Position numbers and translations under genes: made by a program
In this document: in pieces, positions 11,852 to 23,610 of the stretch
Layout: each line of letters starts with the position of its first letter
How positions within the stretch are numbered: position 1 is the stretch's first letter
Assembly (NCBI GenBank): GCA_019096195.1
Contig: JAGTXK010000119.1
Location: 248,001-312,000 of the forward strand
Source of the DNA: Boletus sp. NGJ
Taxonomy: Eukaryota > Basidiomycota > Agaricomycetes > Boletales > Boletaceae
Direction: 5' to 3'
DNA length: 64,000 nucleotides
The notes under the pieces: generated by a model
What the model saw: only the letters and a program-made list of their open reading frames with translations
Database searches by the model: none
What the model was told of the DNA's origin: nothing

Positions 11852-13020
11852 GATAAATACCAAGCGTCGTCAGCCACCCTGATTTCAAACATACTTGGTT
11901 CTTTCCACTGCATCGTGTACAATTATCACCACTCTGTATGACCTTTAACCACTACTAACAAGTTTCGTCAAAGGACCGTGTTGGTCCCAAAGAGCTTGAA
12001 TTGACAAAATGGAGAGTGACTGAGCGAAGATCTCGCGAGATCAGAACTTGAAACAGACATTGTGTAGTAGGGCTGAAGGGCTGGCATGAGATGGCGTGAG
12101 CTCGTCGCTCTTCCGCAGGTTATAGCCGATGTCATGACACCTATATCCGCCATTGAGTACTTGAGTGGGGATCCCTGGCTGTATTCCAAATGAGCTTTCC
12201 TGATACACGGGAACACCTCGTCTCACACATGAGAGACAGTGGCCCAAAACGCAGCCAAAGCTGCTCGGATCATGTTCCACTGTGTGCTGCGGCGTGGTTT
12301 GATCGATTTTGAGTTCTTCAACCAGGTAGACCTCCAGGTGACACGCTGGGATATGGTAATCGACCTACCGACGACTTCCGTCTCCACACGCCCGCTCAAG
12401 ACCTGTACCCATTGTATTTCTCAAACGGATTCACGTACGACACGGTGATCATTGGGCATGGCGGTGATTCTCATCGACCCTTGGATCGCGATCAGCGATG
12501 TGTTGGATAGGTTCGACACACGGTAAGGGGGCGAGATGTGCCAAGTGCATACTGAAAAAGTACACATGGCGGACCGTCCGACGTGGACACGCCAAGATGC
12601 GGTGTCGAGAGAGGTGGGGCTACACGAGCTTCAAAGCGAGCTGCCGAAACCGATATGCAAGTTGAGGGGCAGACATATATGATCAAGAACTCTGCTTACC
12701 TTGTTTCATTTCCTTGTTCTCGTGGTTAGCGTACCGACCAACGGAGTACCTCAAACCGGTTTCGTACACGGTATCATACCATCGCACGTCGAGATGACAA
12801 GTCTTTATTGCGGATTCAGAGCTGAGGACAATCTATTCAGCAGAACTGGTGCCCGCTCGTCCCCAGTTCCGGCGCATATGATGAAGGCCAAGAGGAGTGG
12901 TCGTTGGATCCTGACTCCGACCCAAGTTGAATAATATTGTAGTCTGGATTTTTGTCGGGAGGGTTGATTTTCCTTTTGTGTGTGACATTCTCTCGTCGTC
13001 GCGCTCAGCGTACTCGACGA
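11852..13020. other. Unassigned region between DPP III and Grc3, possible gene relic
   Basis: No convincing gene. Protein-like stretches on the plus strand occur at about 12080-12210 (MRWRELVALPQVIADV) and 12350-12490 (DDFRLHTPAQDLYPLYFSNG then IIGHGGDSHRP). They are separated by stops and I could not join them or recognise a family. They may be exons of a decayed gene. The right end must hold the Grc3 promoter. Confidence 0.35.
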
Positions 13021-15557
13021 TGCTCAGTGCGGTTGCGGCACGCAAAGCAGCGAAAGTAGCAGCAGAGGCATCTTTTACCCCTTCTTCCAAGCCCTCATCA
13101 CCACCACCTGCACCGTCATCGTCACCAAAACCAACGAGCGCTTCAACATCGCGCAACAAATTGACTTTGAAGCGGAAACCTCTCTCGGCCAATGTTGGGC
13201 CATTGAAAAATAAAAAGGCCAAAGTTGTTCACGCATTCCGAAATGCGCGCTATTTTGATCAAGGCGACCTGTCCAACGAACGGAGTGGAGTCACACTTGA
13301 TGGCCCCTCCACTTCCAGGATCGATGTCAGCTCGGAGTCAGACTCCTCGTCTGGAGAGGAGATGGGGATAGAGATGGATATCCCGCCGCCTGTTGGACTC
13401 TCATCCATCTCCATGACGAAAGACAAATGCGCTTGGTCACCCAGTCGACCCATACCGGATTCGTCGGACGACAATTCAGAGGAGCCCAACCCGTCTGGCT
13501 CGTGTGATCCCCCCAGTTATCTGACCTCGTCCACAACGAGGAAACCTGAGCCTTCGGCTCTGTCCACATTTCGCCCAGTGCTCAACCGTAATGTCTATCT
13601 GGTACCGGAGAACGAATATACGACCAGCCCAAATGCGCGTATCCTGGTCTTTCAACCCAACGAGACGCTCGCGCTCGTAGGAACATATTCGTTCTGTGTT
13701 TTACAAGGCAGCCTCACCCTTCTAGGTGTCACGTTATCGCCGTCTAACACCAAACACGTCGTCTTCGCTCTCCGGTCCTCGCCAATACCCATCTTGTCAT
13801 GGACTACATTAGATCGTCAGGGTTCTTGTACATTTCCGATTCCACCTGCCATCCGACAGCAAGCAAAGACCACTGCAATATTGATTGAGTATGCTGCTAC
13901 CGGTGTCGAAGGCCTCGGACATATATGCAAAGTGTTTGAGAATATCTTCAAGCCACCTCGAATGCCCGATACAGTCCCAGGTGTTCATCTCCCAGGAATA
14001 CACGTCGTATGTGTCTGACAGCCCCCTGAACTGTGCTGTCCAACCCATGCATTTGTTAAAAGATCAATCAAGGTGCCAGGGATATCCATCCGTTTGTGCT
14101 TCCAACCTCTTGGGAGGCTGCGCTTGCATCGATCGACAAGCGCCCAGACACGGAGCTGAGTAGTACGCCAATATGTTTGGTGAAAGGACCAAAGAAGAGC
14201 GGGAAGAGTACATTGGCGCGAACGTTGGTGAATCGCTTGCTGAGTCGGTCAGTGTGTTTGAGGGTATGCTGTGTATGGTTTCTCATCGTTTCCGTCTATC
14301 AAGATATCGTCGAGTCGCCTTCCTCGAATGTGACTTGGGTCAATCCGAGTTCACGCCAGGGGGGTTGGTGGCGCTCAACCTAGTAGAAAACTATACCTTT
14401 GGTGAGTCAATCCGATCCCAGTAGCATAGCTGGTTGAGGATGGTAAACAATGTGATGTTACAGGACCTCCATTCACGCATCCAAGTTTACCCTATCGTGC
14501 ACACTACGTCGGATCCACCTCGCCGCGCGCAAGCCCTTCACACTATTTACACTCGATCCAGTCCCTGCTGGAGACGTACAGGCTTGATTTGCAGTTTCCT
14601 GTATTGGTTGATGAACCCTTGCCTGGGGACGAACGCATATACGATGCCATACCGCTCGTGGTGAATACGATGGGGTGGACTAAAGGTCTCGGAGCAGATC
14701 TGAATGCGCGGATTGAAAAGTTCGTCGATCCCTCGCATACATTCGAAATCGATGGCGCCAAAGAGAGGGGATGGCCGACTCCGATTCAATCACAGCATGT
14801 TCCACAGGTCTCAACCGTCATGCCATTCATGCAAACAAGGGTCAAGCAATGTGTCAAGGTGGAGGCCGTCCAGACAGAGACGACAAACACATACCACACC
14901 GCGACGGACCATCGTCATCTCAACATCTTGTCGTACTTCCACGCGGTGTTTCCCGAATTGCCGACTTCTTCGTTAGTAGGACCGGTACTCAAACAGATAA
15001 CTGCCACCAGCTGGGATACGTCGCTGCCGCTCTGTGCGCGGTATCCTTACGAAGTAGACTATGCTCAAGCTTTCGATCGTGTGTATTTGACTGGACCGGG
15101 ATATGAAGATGTGGTGCCGTCCGAATTGACACGGGTACTCAATGGCGCTATTGTTGGACTTGTCTCGGATGGTCCCGCCAACACTTTCTCTCGAGACATA
15201 CAATCAACATCTTCACTCTCATACACGCCTGCCGAGCCGCCTCCCGATCCGACGTTCTCGACGTGCCACGGCCTCGCTCTGATTCGTGGAATACCGCTCT
15301 CAGTCAACCCGCGTTCGCCGCACATGCACGTTCTCACACCCCTTCCAACGGGGCTCCTCACTCAAACGCGTGTGCTCGTCAAAGGCGAGATGGAGCTACC
15401 AATATGGGGCATGCTCGACTTTCGAGAGGACGACGAGGGCAAGGTGGCAGGCGTCGAAAAAGGTCATGTGCCGTATTTACAGTGGGGCAAGGGGGAGGGT
15501 GTCGGGGGTGAGAAACGGCGGGTGAGGCGGAATTTGATGCGGAAGGGACAGATGTAG
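13021..15557 (+). CDS. GRC3: Polynucleotide 5'-hydroxyl-kinase Grc3/NOL9
   Basis: The start MLSAVAARKAAK is typical of fungal Grc3. A basic, Pro/Ser-rich N-terminus (to about residue 190) is followed by the N-terminal domain (NVYLVPENEYTT, TLALVGTYSFCVLQGSLTLLG), the P-loop GPKKSGKST, VAFLECDLGQSEFTPGG, then FGPPFTHPSLP and a C-terminal domain ending RRNLMRKGQM. Exon 1 ends near 13979, though the exact donor is ambiguous. Later junctions are firm: donor after 14247, exon 14304-14401, last exon 14464-15557. Known: Grc3 with Las1 cleaves and phosphorylates pre-rRNA in ITS2 and acts in RNA polymerase I termination; it works in the nucleolus. The Walker A and the conserved DLGQSEF block are intact, so the protein should be active. 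Confidence 0.92.
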
Positions 15558-16237
15558 TACGTCAGGGTAGCGAGACATGGTGGTGGTGAGCCCGCAGATT
15601 CAACTTCGATTTCTGTCAGCCACTTTGGACTTTCCTTTCTTACCCATTTGAGGTCTACTGGCAGAGGGACCGTTGGACCACGAGGAGGCGCTGGTGGACC
15701 AGGTTGCGCATGAGTTGTACCCCGGACGCGAGGGGCGTGCCAGAGGAGGGGCTTGCACGTAACGAGTGAGCTATCTGACCTGAGACAGCCTTTCACTTTT
15801 TCCCTAGATCACCGGATGGACGTGGATATGAACTCCAAGTAGATATTATGCAGCACCTCCATTCGTTGTGGACGACGGTATAATCTAATCTGCAGAAGCC
15901 CCTCCCCAACCCGCGCATACGAATTATCGCTGATCCGTGAGACCAAATTGAACTTGGCCATTGAATGAAATTATGTCCACCGTCCCGCGCTCGGTCAACA
16001 TATCATACCCTTGAGAATATGAATGTATCTGACGTATGCGAGAACGAAGGTGATGTGGTGGTCGACGGTGGGATCGGTTTGTCAACTTTTTGCTTCATTC
16101 GAACCTCGGAGTACTACGCTCCATTGATACACAAGTTCAACCAACCAAAGCGCGGAATAACATTTCGGGTTGATATTCATCCTTGCTTATAGTACTACAA
16201 GTACACACCAACGGCGATATTACAGCAAAACCTCAAC
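15558..16237. other. Intergenic, no gene seen
   Basis: Convergent 3' regions of Grc3 and the P-loop NTPase gene. The longest frames are out-of-phase shadows of the Grc3 end. A 75-codon plus frame at 15965-16192 has no recognisable content. Confidence 0.4.
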
Positions 16238-19200
16238 CTAGGACCGTCGGGCAGGCTTTCTTCGCACACTCGGGACATTCCTCCCATGTTCCCATACCAT
16301 ATGCTCGGGAGTGGCCGTACTCCCGAACTTGACCTGCGCATTCAGGTATTCAGTGTAGGGTCTTTCCGTCTCGGGAATCTGCTGAATGTATACGAGGTCT
16401 TGCAGAGTCCTCATGAGGGCGGGATACTTGGCTAAAAATGGATACGTCGCGGTGTCGACTCCCGCAGCGTAAATTCGCAGGCAGCGGTCATCCACGTCCC
16501 GCTCGGGAAAGGTCACAGAGAACGAGGATGGTTGACCAAGGTCGGCCAGGATAGCGATGTAAGGAAGGGGCTCGCCATCAAAGGGAAATGTGCTCTTGTC
16601 TTCGCCGCTCAGATTTTTATGTCGTCGGGTGATGGCATGCAACACGTCTTTCGAACTCGTCGATTCTCGAGCCTTGTCGGAAACGAGAATATGCGACATT
16701 CGCGATTTCGCCGATGTGTTTCCAGGGCCACCTTTGAAATAGATCGGTATCACCTTGTCGATCAGCGGTTGTTGGTGGCAGCACTGCACTGCACTGGTCC
16801 TCTGCCAATGGCGCAGTGTCCACTCGTCCAAGCTACATGGTGGATCGTCAGACTTTTGAAAAGTGGAATTTGGAAGATGGACCTTAATTCATGCCCTGCT
16901 TTTGATCCAGCGATGTTCGCCTCCATGCATACCCAATGTGAGAAATTCAGATATGCATTTTCGAACATTTTGCGTGCGAGCGATGCTTGCATGTCCTGTT
17001 CGTCCCATATCTGCGGTCCAAAGATGAATTCGAGCCAATCCACGACCCGGATCATTTCACAGTCCGCAAGATGTTCTTCCCATGTCGATGGCATCTGCAC
17101 GCTCTTCGACCGTGTGCGGATGAACAAATCCTTGGCCAGCAGCCATAGTAATCGGCTAGCCAGTTCGCCGCGTTCACCCATGTCGATCATGCCGGAGCTG
17201 ACAGCCACCAGCAGCGTCTTCAAGGCGAGCTCCAACTTTTCAGGCTTCTTGTGCAGATCGACTGCAGCCACGCACGACAACAACGGTTCGGATGGATACT
17301 GTGTGAACCTCCAATTCCGGTCCAATGTCGTCGCAAGACAGATCCGCAGGTGACTCGCGACCCCGTTCTCCAGGTGCTCCACCGATTCCGGGTGTCCAAG
17401 CGTCACGTTCAGTCCGAATCGCTGTCCTAGTACTGCGAGCACATGACCTGTTTTCTGCGCGTTGAAGTCGTGTCCGCCACATAACTTTGACGACGCTGTA
17501 TCTAGCACCCTTTCTGGAAATGTGAGTGCACCCTTGAGAGAACGCCATCTGTGGACGCCCTTGTTAGTCACCCGGTGCAACGAAGCGAAAGGAACATTAC
17601 AATGGTCTTCCATAGCCTGCGATGTGATCGATCTGGGAGACATCCTCGATGTCGATATCTTGTAGTCCCGATGCACTCTGGTCCCATCCCAGTTGAGTGT
17701 AAGGCGGGAAAAGCTTCTCACCCCGAACGGCAACACGATCGGAATTGTCTGAAAAACGAATCAATTGGGAGATCAGCAGAATAGGGAAATGGCCACAGAA
17801 CGTTTCTGGTTAGGTGGCGAGAAATCAGCGACCTTGGAGGTGGTCGATGCGAATACCACCCAAACGGCATGATTCTGGTCATGTGAATACTCGTTCACAA
17901 CTCTGCAGAAAACATCCGCAGGCCGGTATGCTGCACGATGCATTGAGGTCAGCGGGTGTGCCTCGTCGACCGCGATCACCAGCTTGGGTTGGTCGGAATC
18001 ATCAGCGAAGACCCTCTCGAGGGAGGTTGCCATTTTCCTATAGGCAGTGAGAAGACGGGCAGTGAAATCCGAGGATCGGGAGTCTGGCTCTGCTTCGAAT
18101 CAGACTGCTCAGCTAGGTGTTTTGCAATACGAACTGGAATAATTACCAGAAAGGGTGAGCTTTCCGAGCTCATCGGCGGCTTTCTCAACGTCTGTTCCTG
18201 TGGCCTTGTCAGCAGTGCCATCAACGTCCGCCATGGATGACAAGTCTTCTGTTGCACTAGGCCGCCGGCTGACCACACGGACGAGGTCAGCATGAACCTA
18301 CAGAAGATTGTTAAATCAGGGCTATGATACAGAACTAGACACCATCACCTTTTTGTATCTTTCAGATACTTTGTTGAAGAAATCGGCTCTGGCTGTGAAT
18401 CGGGGAGGGTCGCTCATATCGCACATTTGGCGGACCCAATGCATGATGCCCGCCTTAGTATTGCGGGTGGCATAACCCTTCGAGAGATATTCCTCGAGGG
18501 TATCAAAAAGGACGGTGAAGAACGCGTAACAGACGGTCCGGTACCCTCCCTCAGTAGGAGGGAATTCGGTCAAGATCTGTGATGGGATAGGATCACGAGC
18601 CGGGAAACCTAATTTGTCTTGCTCCCCGCGCAGGTTCATATAGATGACTATTACATCCTTCTTGCTCAACTGAGAGTGAGAATGATTCAGTCACAACAGC
18701 TGAATGCGAAACAACTGGCACTACCTCAGCTAGCATTCTTGATTTCCCAGTGCCTGAACTTTGGACGATAGAACAGAATTTGGCATAATAGCGGGGATCG
18801 TCGACGGTTTTGAATTGGTTTTCGTTGTGTGTCAAATACTCGTGGAAGCCGTCAACGGCTGCGCCACGGTACTTTGCCTCAAAGGACCCTGACAAATTTT
18901 GACGTAGGTCTAACAGGAGAGGTCAGTCCATGTCTGCCAGTGGGTCGCCGGTCTGATGGGAAGTAAGTTACGAACCCTGACGAATCGTGGTTGCTGTTAC
19001 TGGCGCAAGCGCTGGTGTTTCTGGTGCTTTTCGGAGAATGGCTAGCGGAGACAGTTACAAGCCATTAGGAGGAGATAAATGGGCACGGGTACTGTACGCG
19101 CACCGAGGTTTCGAATCTCGTGATATGATTTGCTCTTCCAAGCAGAAGCGAGCTTATCTCGCAACCCTTCATGTGTCTTGATCAACTTTGTTAGAGTGTC

Positions 19201-19383
19201 CTTTACATCCAAGTGACCGTTGGAGCGTTTAATGATAGCATCAAGGAGAGCGATATATTGAAGGTTGGAACTGAGATCGGAGACGTCACCCAAATCGTCT
19301 TCAACGGCGTCATTTACTGCCTTGTCGAGCTCGCGATGAGTGGCGGCATCGAAGCGATCTAGTGGGAAGCTGTCGAGGGGCAT
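16238..19383 (-). CDS. P-loop NTPase of a fungal multigene family, function unknown
   Basis: About eight exons join in frame into a protein near 880 residues starting MPLDSFPLDRFDAATHRELDK. The order is: acidic helical N-terminus, HEYLTHNENQF, Walker A SSGTGKSR (near 18735-18760), IVIYMNLRG with LGFPARDPIPSQ, a predicted Walker B LVIAVDEAHPLTS (near 17960-17990), IAGYGRPLWRSL, a long helical C-terminal half, and ADLGQPSSFSVTFP near the end. Walker A/B, the MNLRG strand and the GRPLW block are shared by a large agaricomycete family resembling the ATPase part of Crinkler/RHS-type (CR) proteins; that link is from memory and unproved. Junctions such as GAG|GTAGTG and TTTCAG|AC preserve frame throughout, and no break was found. 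A second, tiny relic of the same N-terminus lies just upstream. Confidence 0.75.
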
Positions 19384-19423
19384 GTTGTGAAGTTGTTGCA
19401 CGTCAAGCCATTTGACGAGGCGC

Positions 19424-19429
19424 TTTATA
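19424..19429 (-). promoter_or_regulatory. TATA-like box upstream of the P-loop NTPase gene
   Basis: TATAAA on the minus strand, 41 bases before the chosen ATG. The spacing is short, so the leader would be very small or the box may be fortuitous. Confidence 0.3.
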
Positions 19430-19483
19430 TCGCTGACTGGAAGTACCTAAGATCGGTAAACAAGAATCCATCATCCACAGCAT

Positions 19484-20095
19484 TCGTACCTGGTCATTGT
19501 CCACCACAACTAGACGATGCCACCCAGTGCTGTCCACCTTTCCAAGTTATCGAAACAATAAACTCCGACTTCATGTGGAACGAAGCTATACACCCTACCA
19601 CGACTCCAAGCCCGAAGACGATGAAGACGACTGTTCCAACACCACATTCGACAAGGTGAAAGGCAAAGAAAAGCCACGAACCAGTCCGATGATCCAAAGT
19701 AGTCCACCATCGCCCGGAACGCCCCGTCCTTCATCCTTCTCCGACGACAACATCTGGCTGGATGAATGCATACATTCATAGTCGTACCTATCAATTACCT
19801 CCTCTGCCGCCCCCGTTTCGTGCTTCAACCCACTTGTGAGCGGTCAGCCCGTCCCATCCGAAACGGAGGTGGTGAAAGCCCTCTGCACGCACGCCAGCCA
19901 TGCTCTCGAGGTTCGTATGTGTCTCAGACTCTCATATCTCCTCCTCTTCCTCCTCTTCCTCCCCCCACCGCCCCGCGGAACTGGAAACCCTCTCACGGTG
20001 TCCAGGCGCTTCTTGGAGTTCCCAACGATCGCGTTAAAAAGGTAGGATTTTCTCCGGCGGAACGAACCTCGACATTTATCTTGTGTCACTTCATT
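19484..20095. other. Low-complexity open frames, possible 3' or 5' exons of an unknown gene
   Basis: A plus-strand frame 19497-19781 (Pro/Ser/Asp-rich, ending LDECIHS) and a second start at 19836 can be followed. The second runs MSGQPVPSETEVVKALCTHA, then donor GAG|GTTCGT and acceptor CCAG near 20000 leading to ALLGVPNDRVKK. It then ends abruptly at the relic starting near 20100. No family was recognised; it may be a truncated gene. Confidence 0.3.
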
Positions 20096-20099
20096 CATA

Positions 20100-20170
20100 G
20101 TCTTTTTCGAGCTCGTGATGAGCGGCGTTGTCAAAGCGATCTAGCAGACTCTCGAGGTGCATGTCGTTAT
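20100..20170 (-). pseudogene. Relic of the N-terminus of a P-loop NTPase paralogue
   Basis: Translated on the minus strand the piece begins MHLESLLDRFDNAAHHELEKD. It aligns with MPLDSFPLDRFDAATHRELDK at the start of the neighbouring NTPase gene, in the same orientation. It stops after about 23 codons. It marks a former tandem copy of that gene, now almost gone. Confidence 0.6.
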
Positions 20171-20304
20171 TCCACCAAGCCACCTACTTGAATCGATGGA
20201 CAACAACTATCCACAGCATTTTCCATGGTTCTCGGTGTGTTAACAGGTTAACTGTGATTTGTGCAATGAATATTGTGGATCTCATCCAAAGCAGGGTTTA
20301 ACAG

Positions 20305-20315
20305 TAAGCTGTTGA
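20305..20315. repeat. Target-site duplication of the LINE, left copy
   Basis: TAAGCTGTTGA, identical to 31599-31609. It directly abuts the poly(T) run (LINE A-tail on the minus strand). Confidence 0.85.
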
Positions 20316-21747
20316 TTTTTTTTTTTTTTTTTTTTGTGTTTATTGTCCTGCAGGGCGGTGGCCCTATGTCGGACAGTATCTACTTGGCTCTTACATGTCT
20401 GCTCGGTATGGTAAAAATAGTGCGTGGTGACTAAATAAACAGCTCCGTGTTCAGAGCACAGCCTGCATGTGGCTAGGAGGAGTGACTGCATTATGGGTCA
20501 TGAGCGTTGGGGCGGCACTAGGTGCTGTGGTTCACTTTGGGGTTTGGGGTGGGTAGGATTTATGATGACTACTGGTGTGGTTTGGGTTTGGGTGGGGAGA
20601 GGTTCCCGAACTGTTTGAATCGGCCTGTCTCTTGTAGGAACTGTAGGGTGTGGGGGATGCAGGCAGGATCTGATAGCAGTGGGGCAATTTGACTCGCTTT
20701 GTGGTGCACAGTGTAGCGGAGGTGGAACCTTGTATGTGTGTATCTGGGGCAGTGTAGGAGGAGGTGAGAGACCGTCTCATTGCAGTCCGGGCAATGGGGG
20801 CATGCCAGGTTGTCTGATTTGAAGATACGGTAGAGGTGTTTCTTCAGCGGGACATGTCCAGTGCGGAGTTGGAAGAGAGTGGCAGTGTGGCGTTTGGGTA
20901 GGTGGTCAGTGAGTTTGAGGAATTTGTTGGAGGGGAGTGAGTTGTCAATGGTAAGAGCATTTGCAGCGTGGGGGGATGATTGGAAGATGGATTTCCGGAG
21001 TGTTTTTAGGGACGTGTAAATGTGTTGTTTCGCTGCTGATTTGCTTCTGGGTAGAGTTTTGGTCTGGTTTTTGCGATGTCTGAACTGTGTCGGGAGGTTT
21101 TTTGCGCTGCTGTTGTTGCCTGCTGCAGCCTGTTTGGCGGCTGTGTCTGCTTCTTCATTTCCTGGGGTACCGATGTGCCCCAGGGTCCATCTGAGTGTGA
21201 ATGACCTGATTCGGTGACATGCTAGAGTTGATTTTAGGTTTGAGTGGAAGATATCCAGGAGGTAGTGGCTGGGCCCTGATGTGGATGTGGTGGTCGCTTG
21301 GAGTGCCACCCTGTTGTCGAGTCCTAGTGACACCGATCATATTCTTCGTCTCTCTCTTTTCAGCAGCTCAACCACTAAGATCATCCCTATGATCTCGCCC
21401 TCATACACCATGTGATCCTCTTCCGAACCTAGCTTGAACCTCAGCTCTCCTGTCTTAATTCCATTTCTCCTAATTACTGCTGCTCCTCCTATTTTCCCGT
21501 CATGTCCTGAGCCATCCGAGTACAAGCAGATGTCGTCACGGGTTTCTGCCACTATGTCTTGTATTTGGGCATCGATTTTGTCCTCTTTTATCTGTAGCCT
21601 GACTCTCGGGGTCCATTTTGAGTTGAAGCAGGTTGGTGTGATGGTTTCGAAGGCTCTGGGGTCTAGGTTGAAGGAGTTGGTGAGGTGGTGAAGGGGGGAT
21701 TTGTGTCGGTTATGGCGTCTGAATGTGCTGATGATGTGTCTGTACAG

Positions 21748-23105
21748 TAGTGATGTTGTGGGCTGGGCCTGAAGCCCTGAAGCCCTGGTACCAGGCCTTA
21801 TTTAGGCCAGGCCCAAGCCCTGGGCTCAGGCCCTGGCTTTTTAGTTGTAAGTAATTGTTTGATATTTATTATATGACTACCTTTTTTAAAGCATGCAGAT
21901 AATGCTCAACAAAGCTTTTCTTCTGAGGGTATCTCCACTCTACAATATGCTCTGCCAGCACTTGAGGCTTTGCACAAGGCTTGGACTGCTTGCTCTGAAT
22001 CTTCTAGATATTTTGCCTTCCAAGATGGCCTGCATGCAGCTCTTGCCAAGATTGCAGAGTATTATGACCATACAGCAGATTCTGATGCTTATACCATAAC
22101 TATATGTAAGTTTTCCTTGATTTTTGAATCTATAACTTATGCTTTGTAGTGCTTGATCCTACTTTGAAAGATGGCTATTTCAAGAAGTATTGGAGGCAAG
22201 AGCTACATAAAGATGTTATGAAGAATGCAGAGAAATTAGTATGTTTGACTTTGAGATGTTTAGAATTTTCTAACATAGTTATAGTTTCAGGAGTGCTTCA
22301 ACCAGCTGTATGGTAAGGAGGGTCCTTTACCTGCCACTAAGCAGAAGGGAAAGCTTGGAAAGCTTCTCAGAGAGCTTTCCAGTGATGATGATGATTCAGC
22401 TAAGGAAAGTGTTGGAATTGATCCTTGGTCTCCTTGGATGAAAGAGTTCAACCTCTATCTTCACTCTATCCATACTCTTCCTGAGGAAATGTCAGTGGTC
22501 AAATGGTAGGGGGTAAGTATTATGTTTTCAATTAATTTGAAGTGACCAAGTCCTTTCAGATCAATTCTCAGCAGTATTCTATATGGGCATCTCTAGCTTG
22601 TGACTATCTTGCAATCATGGCCTCTTCAGTATCCAGCGAGCGAGCCTTTTCTGCAGCTGCACTAACTATTACCAAGCATTGCAATCGCTTGAAGGGGGAT
22701 ATTGTAGAGGTCATTCAAGTGTTGTGCATGATATATAATCATGATCTTATCTTTCGTGAGCCAGGTCCATCTTCTGCCTTGGAACTAGCAATGGAAGAAG
22801 ATGAAAATGAGGAGAAGAATGAACAAAGAGTAGATAAGGGCAAGGGCAAGGGAAAAGAGAAGGAAGTAGAGGATTTGGATTGGATTTTGAAGCTTTCAGA
22901 TGATACAGATGTAGAGATATGATTGCTATTGTGGTATAAATGATCAAAGTTATCATTTTGACTTTACATATGAAAAGCCCTGGCCTAGGCCCAAGCCAGG
23001 CCAGGCCTGGTTCTATTTAAGGGCCTGGATCTGGTCAGGCCCAGGCCCAGTCAAGCCAGGCCCAGGCCAGGGCTTTTAGGCCAAGCCAGGCCCTTAACAT
23101 CACTA
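21748..23105 (+). mobile_element. hAT element 1, internally shortened
   Basis: It is bounded by TAGTGATGTT at the left and AACATCACTA at the right and by a perfect 8-bp target duplication CTGTACAG (21740-21747, 23106-23113), which is the hAT hallmark. The LINE frame resumes exactly across it. Both ends carry dense subterminal runs of CCTGG/CCAGGC-type words (21765-21850, 22975-23095). At 1.36 kb it is well under half the size of its relative at 23611-27185 and lacks the N-terminal half of the transposase, so it is non-autonomous. Confidence 0.92.
21893..22922 (+). pseudogene. hAT transposase, C-terminal half only
   Basis: Readable blocks after short introns are LPALEALHKAWTA, AKIAEYYDHTADSDAYTI, DPTLKDGYFKKYWRQEL, DPWSPWMKEFNLYLHS, then the hAT dimerisation domain (CDYLAIMASSVSSERAFSAA near 22600-22680) and an acidic/lysine tail ending at 22922. 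The DNA-binding BED finger and the first catalytic residue are absent. One TAG interrupts the WWG motif just before the dimerisation domain. A source of defective ends rather than of active enzyme. Confidence 0.8.
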
Positions 23106-23610
23106 CTGTACAGCAGGTGGGATTTGGGGAAGGTGGCCATTCTTAGAGTGGCTCGGCTGCAGTGTTTGTGGAGGAGGACTGGGATCTGGGGTAGGTCGGC
23201 ATGGGTGAATAGGATGTCTGAGGTGGTTGTGAACATTCCTCCAGTTATGTGGATGGCAGCTAGATGTTGTACTGATTCCATCTTTTTCCTGTAGCTGCGT
23301 GTGCCCCATTCATTGTCCTTTTTTCCTCTGCCCCGTTCCAGCATCAATGTCCCCCAGACGTCTACTGTATATAGCATTTTCGGTATGGCGACCCCTTCGT
23401 AGAGTTTCTTCATCATCCGCACTTTGATTCCTTTGGATACTTTTGTCATGCGTTTGCATGCTAGGACATATTTTGTGCCTTTGGTGATGGAGTAGGCGGC
23501 GTACTGGTTGAACCGTAGTTCGTTGTCTATGAAGACCCCAAGGAATTTGTAACTGGTGGACAGCTCGATGGTGTGCCCCTGGATGGTGATAGAGGGGCAA
23601 GGGGTGAGGG

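Noticed and set aside
19080-19140. tRNA-like GGTTTCGAATC motif
   Set aside because: It lies within an exon/intron junction of the P-loop NTPase gene and no cloverleaf can be formed around it.
21740-23113. 18-bp perfect inverted repeat as the true ends of a transposon
   Set aside because: The outer 8 bases are a palindromic target duplication (CTGTACAG), so they read the same on both strands. The element itself ends at TAGTGATGTT.
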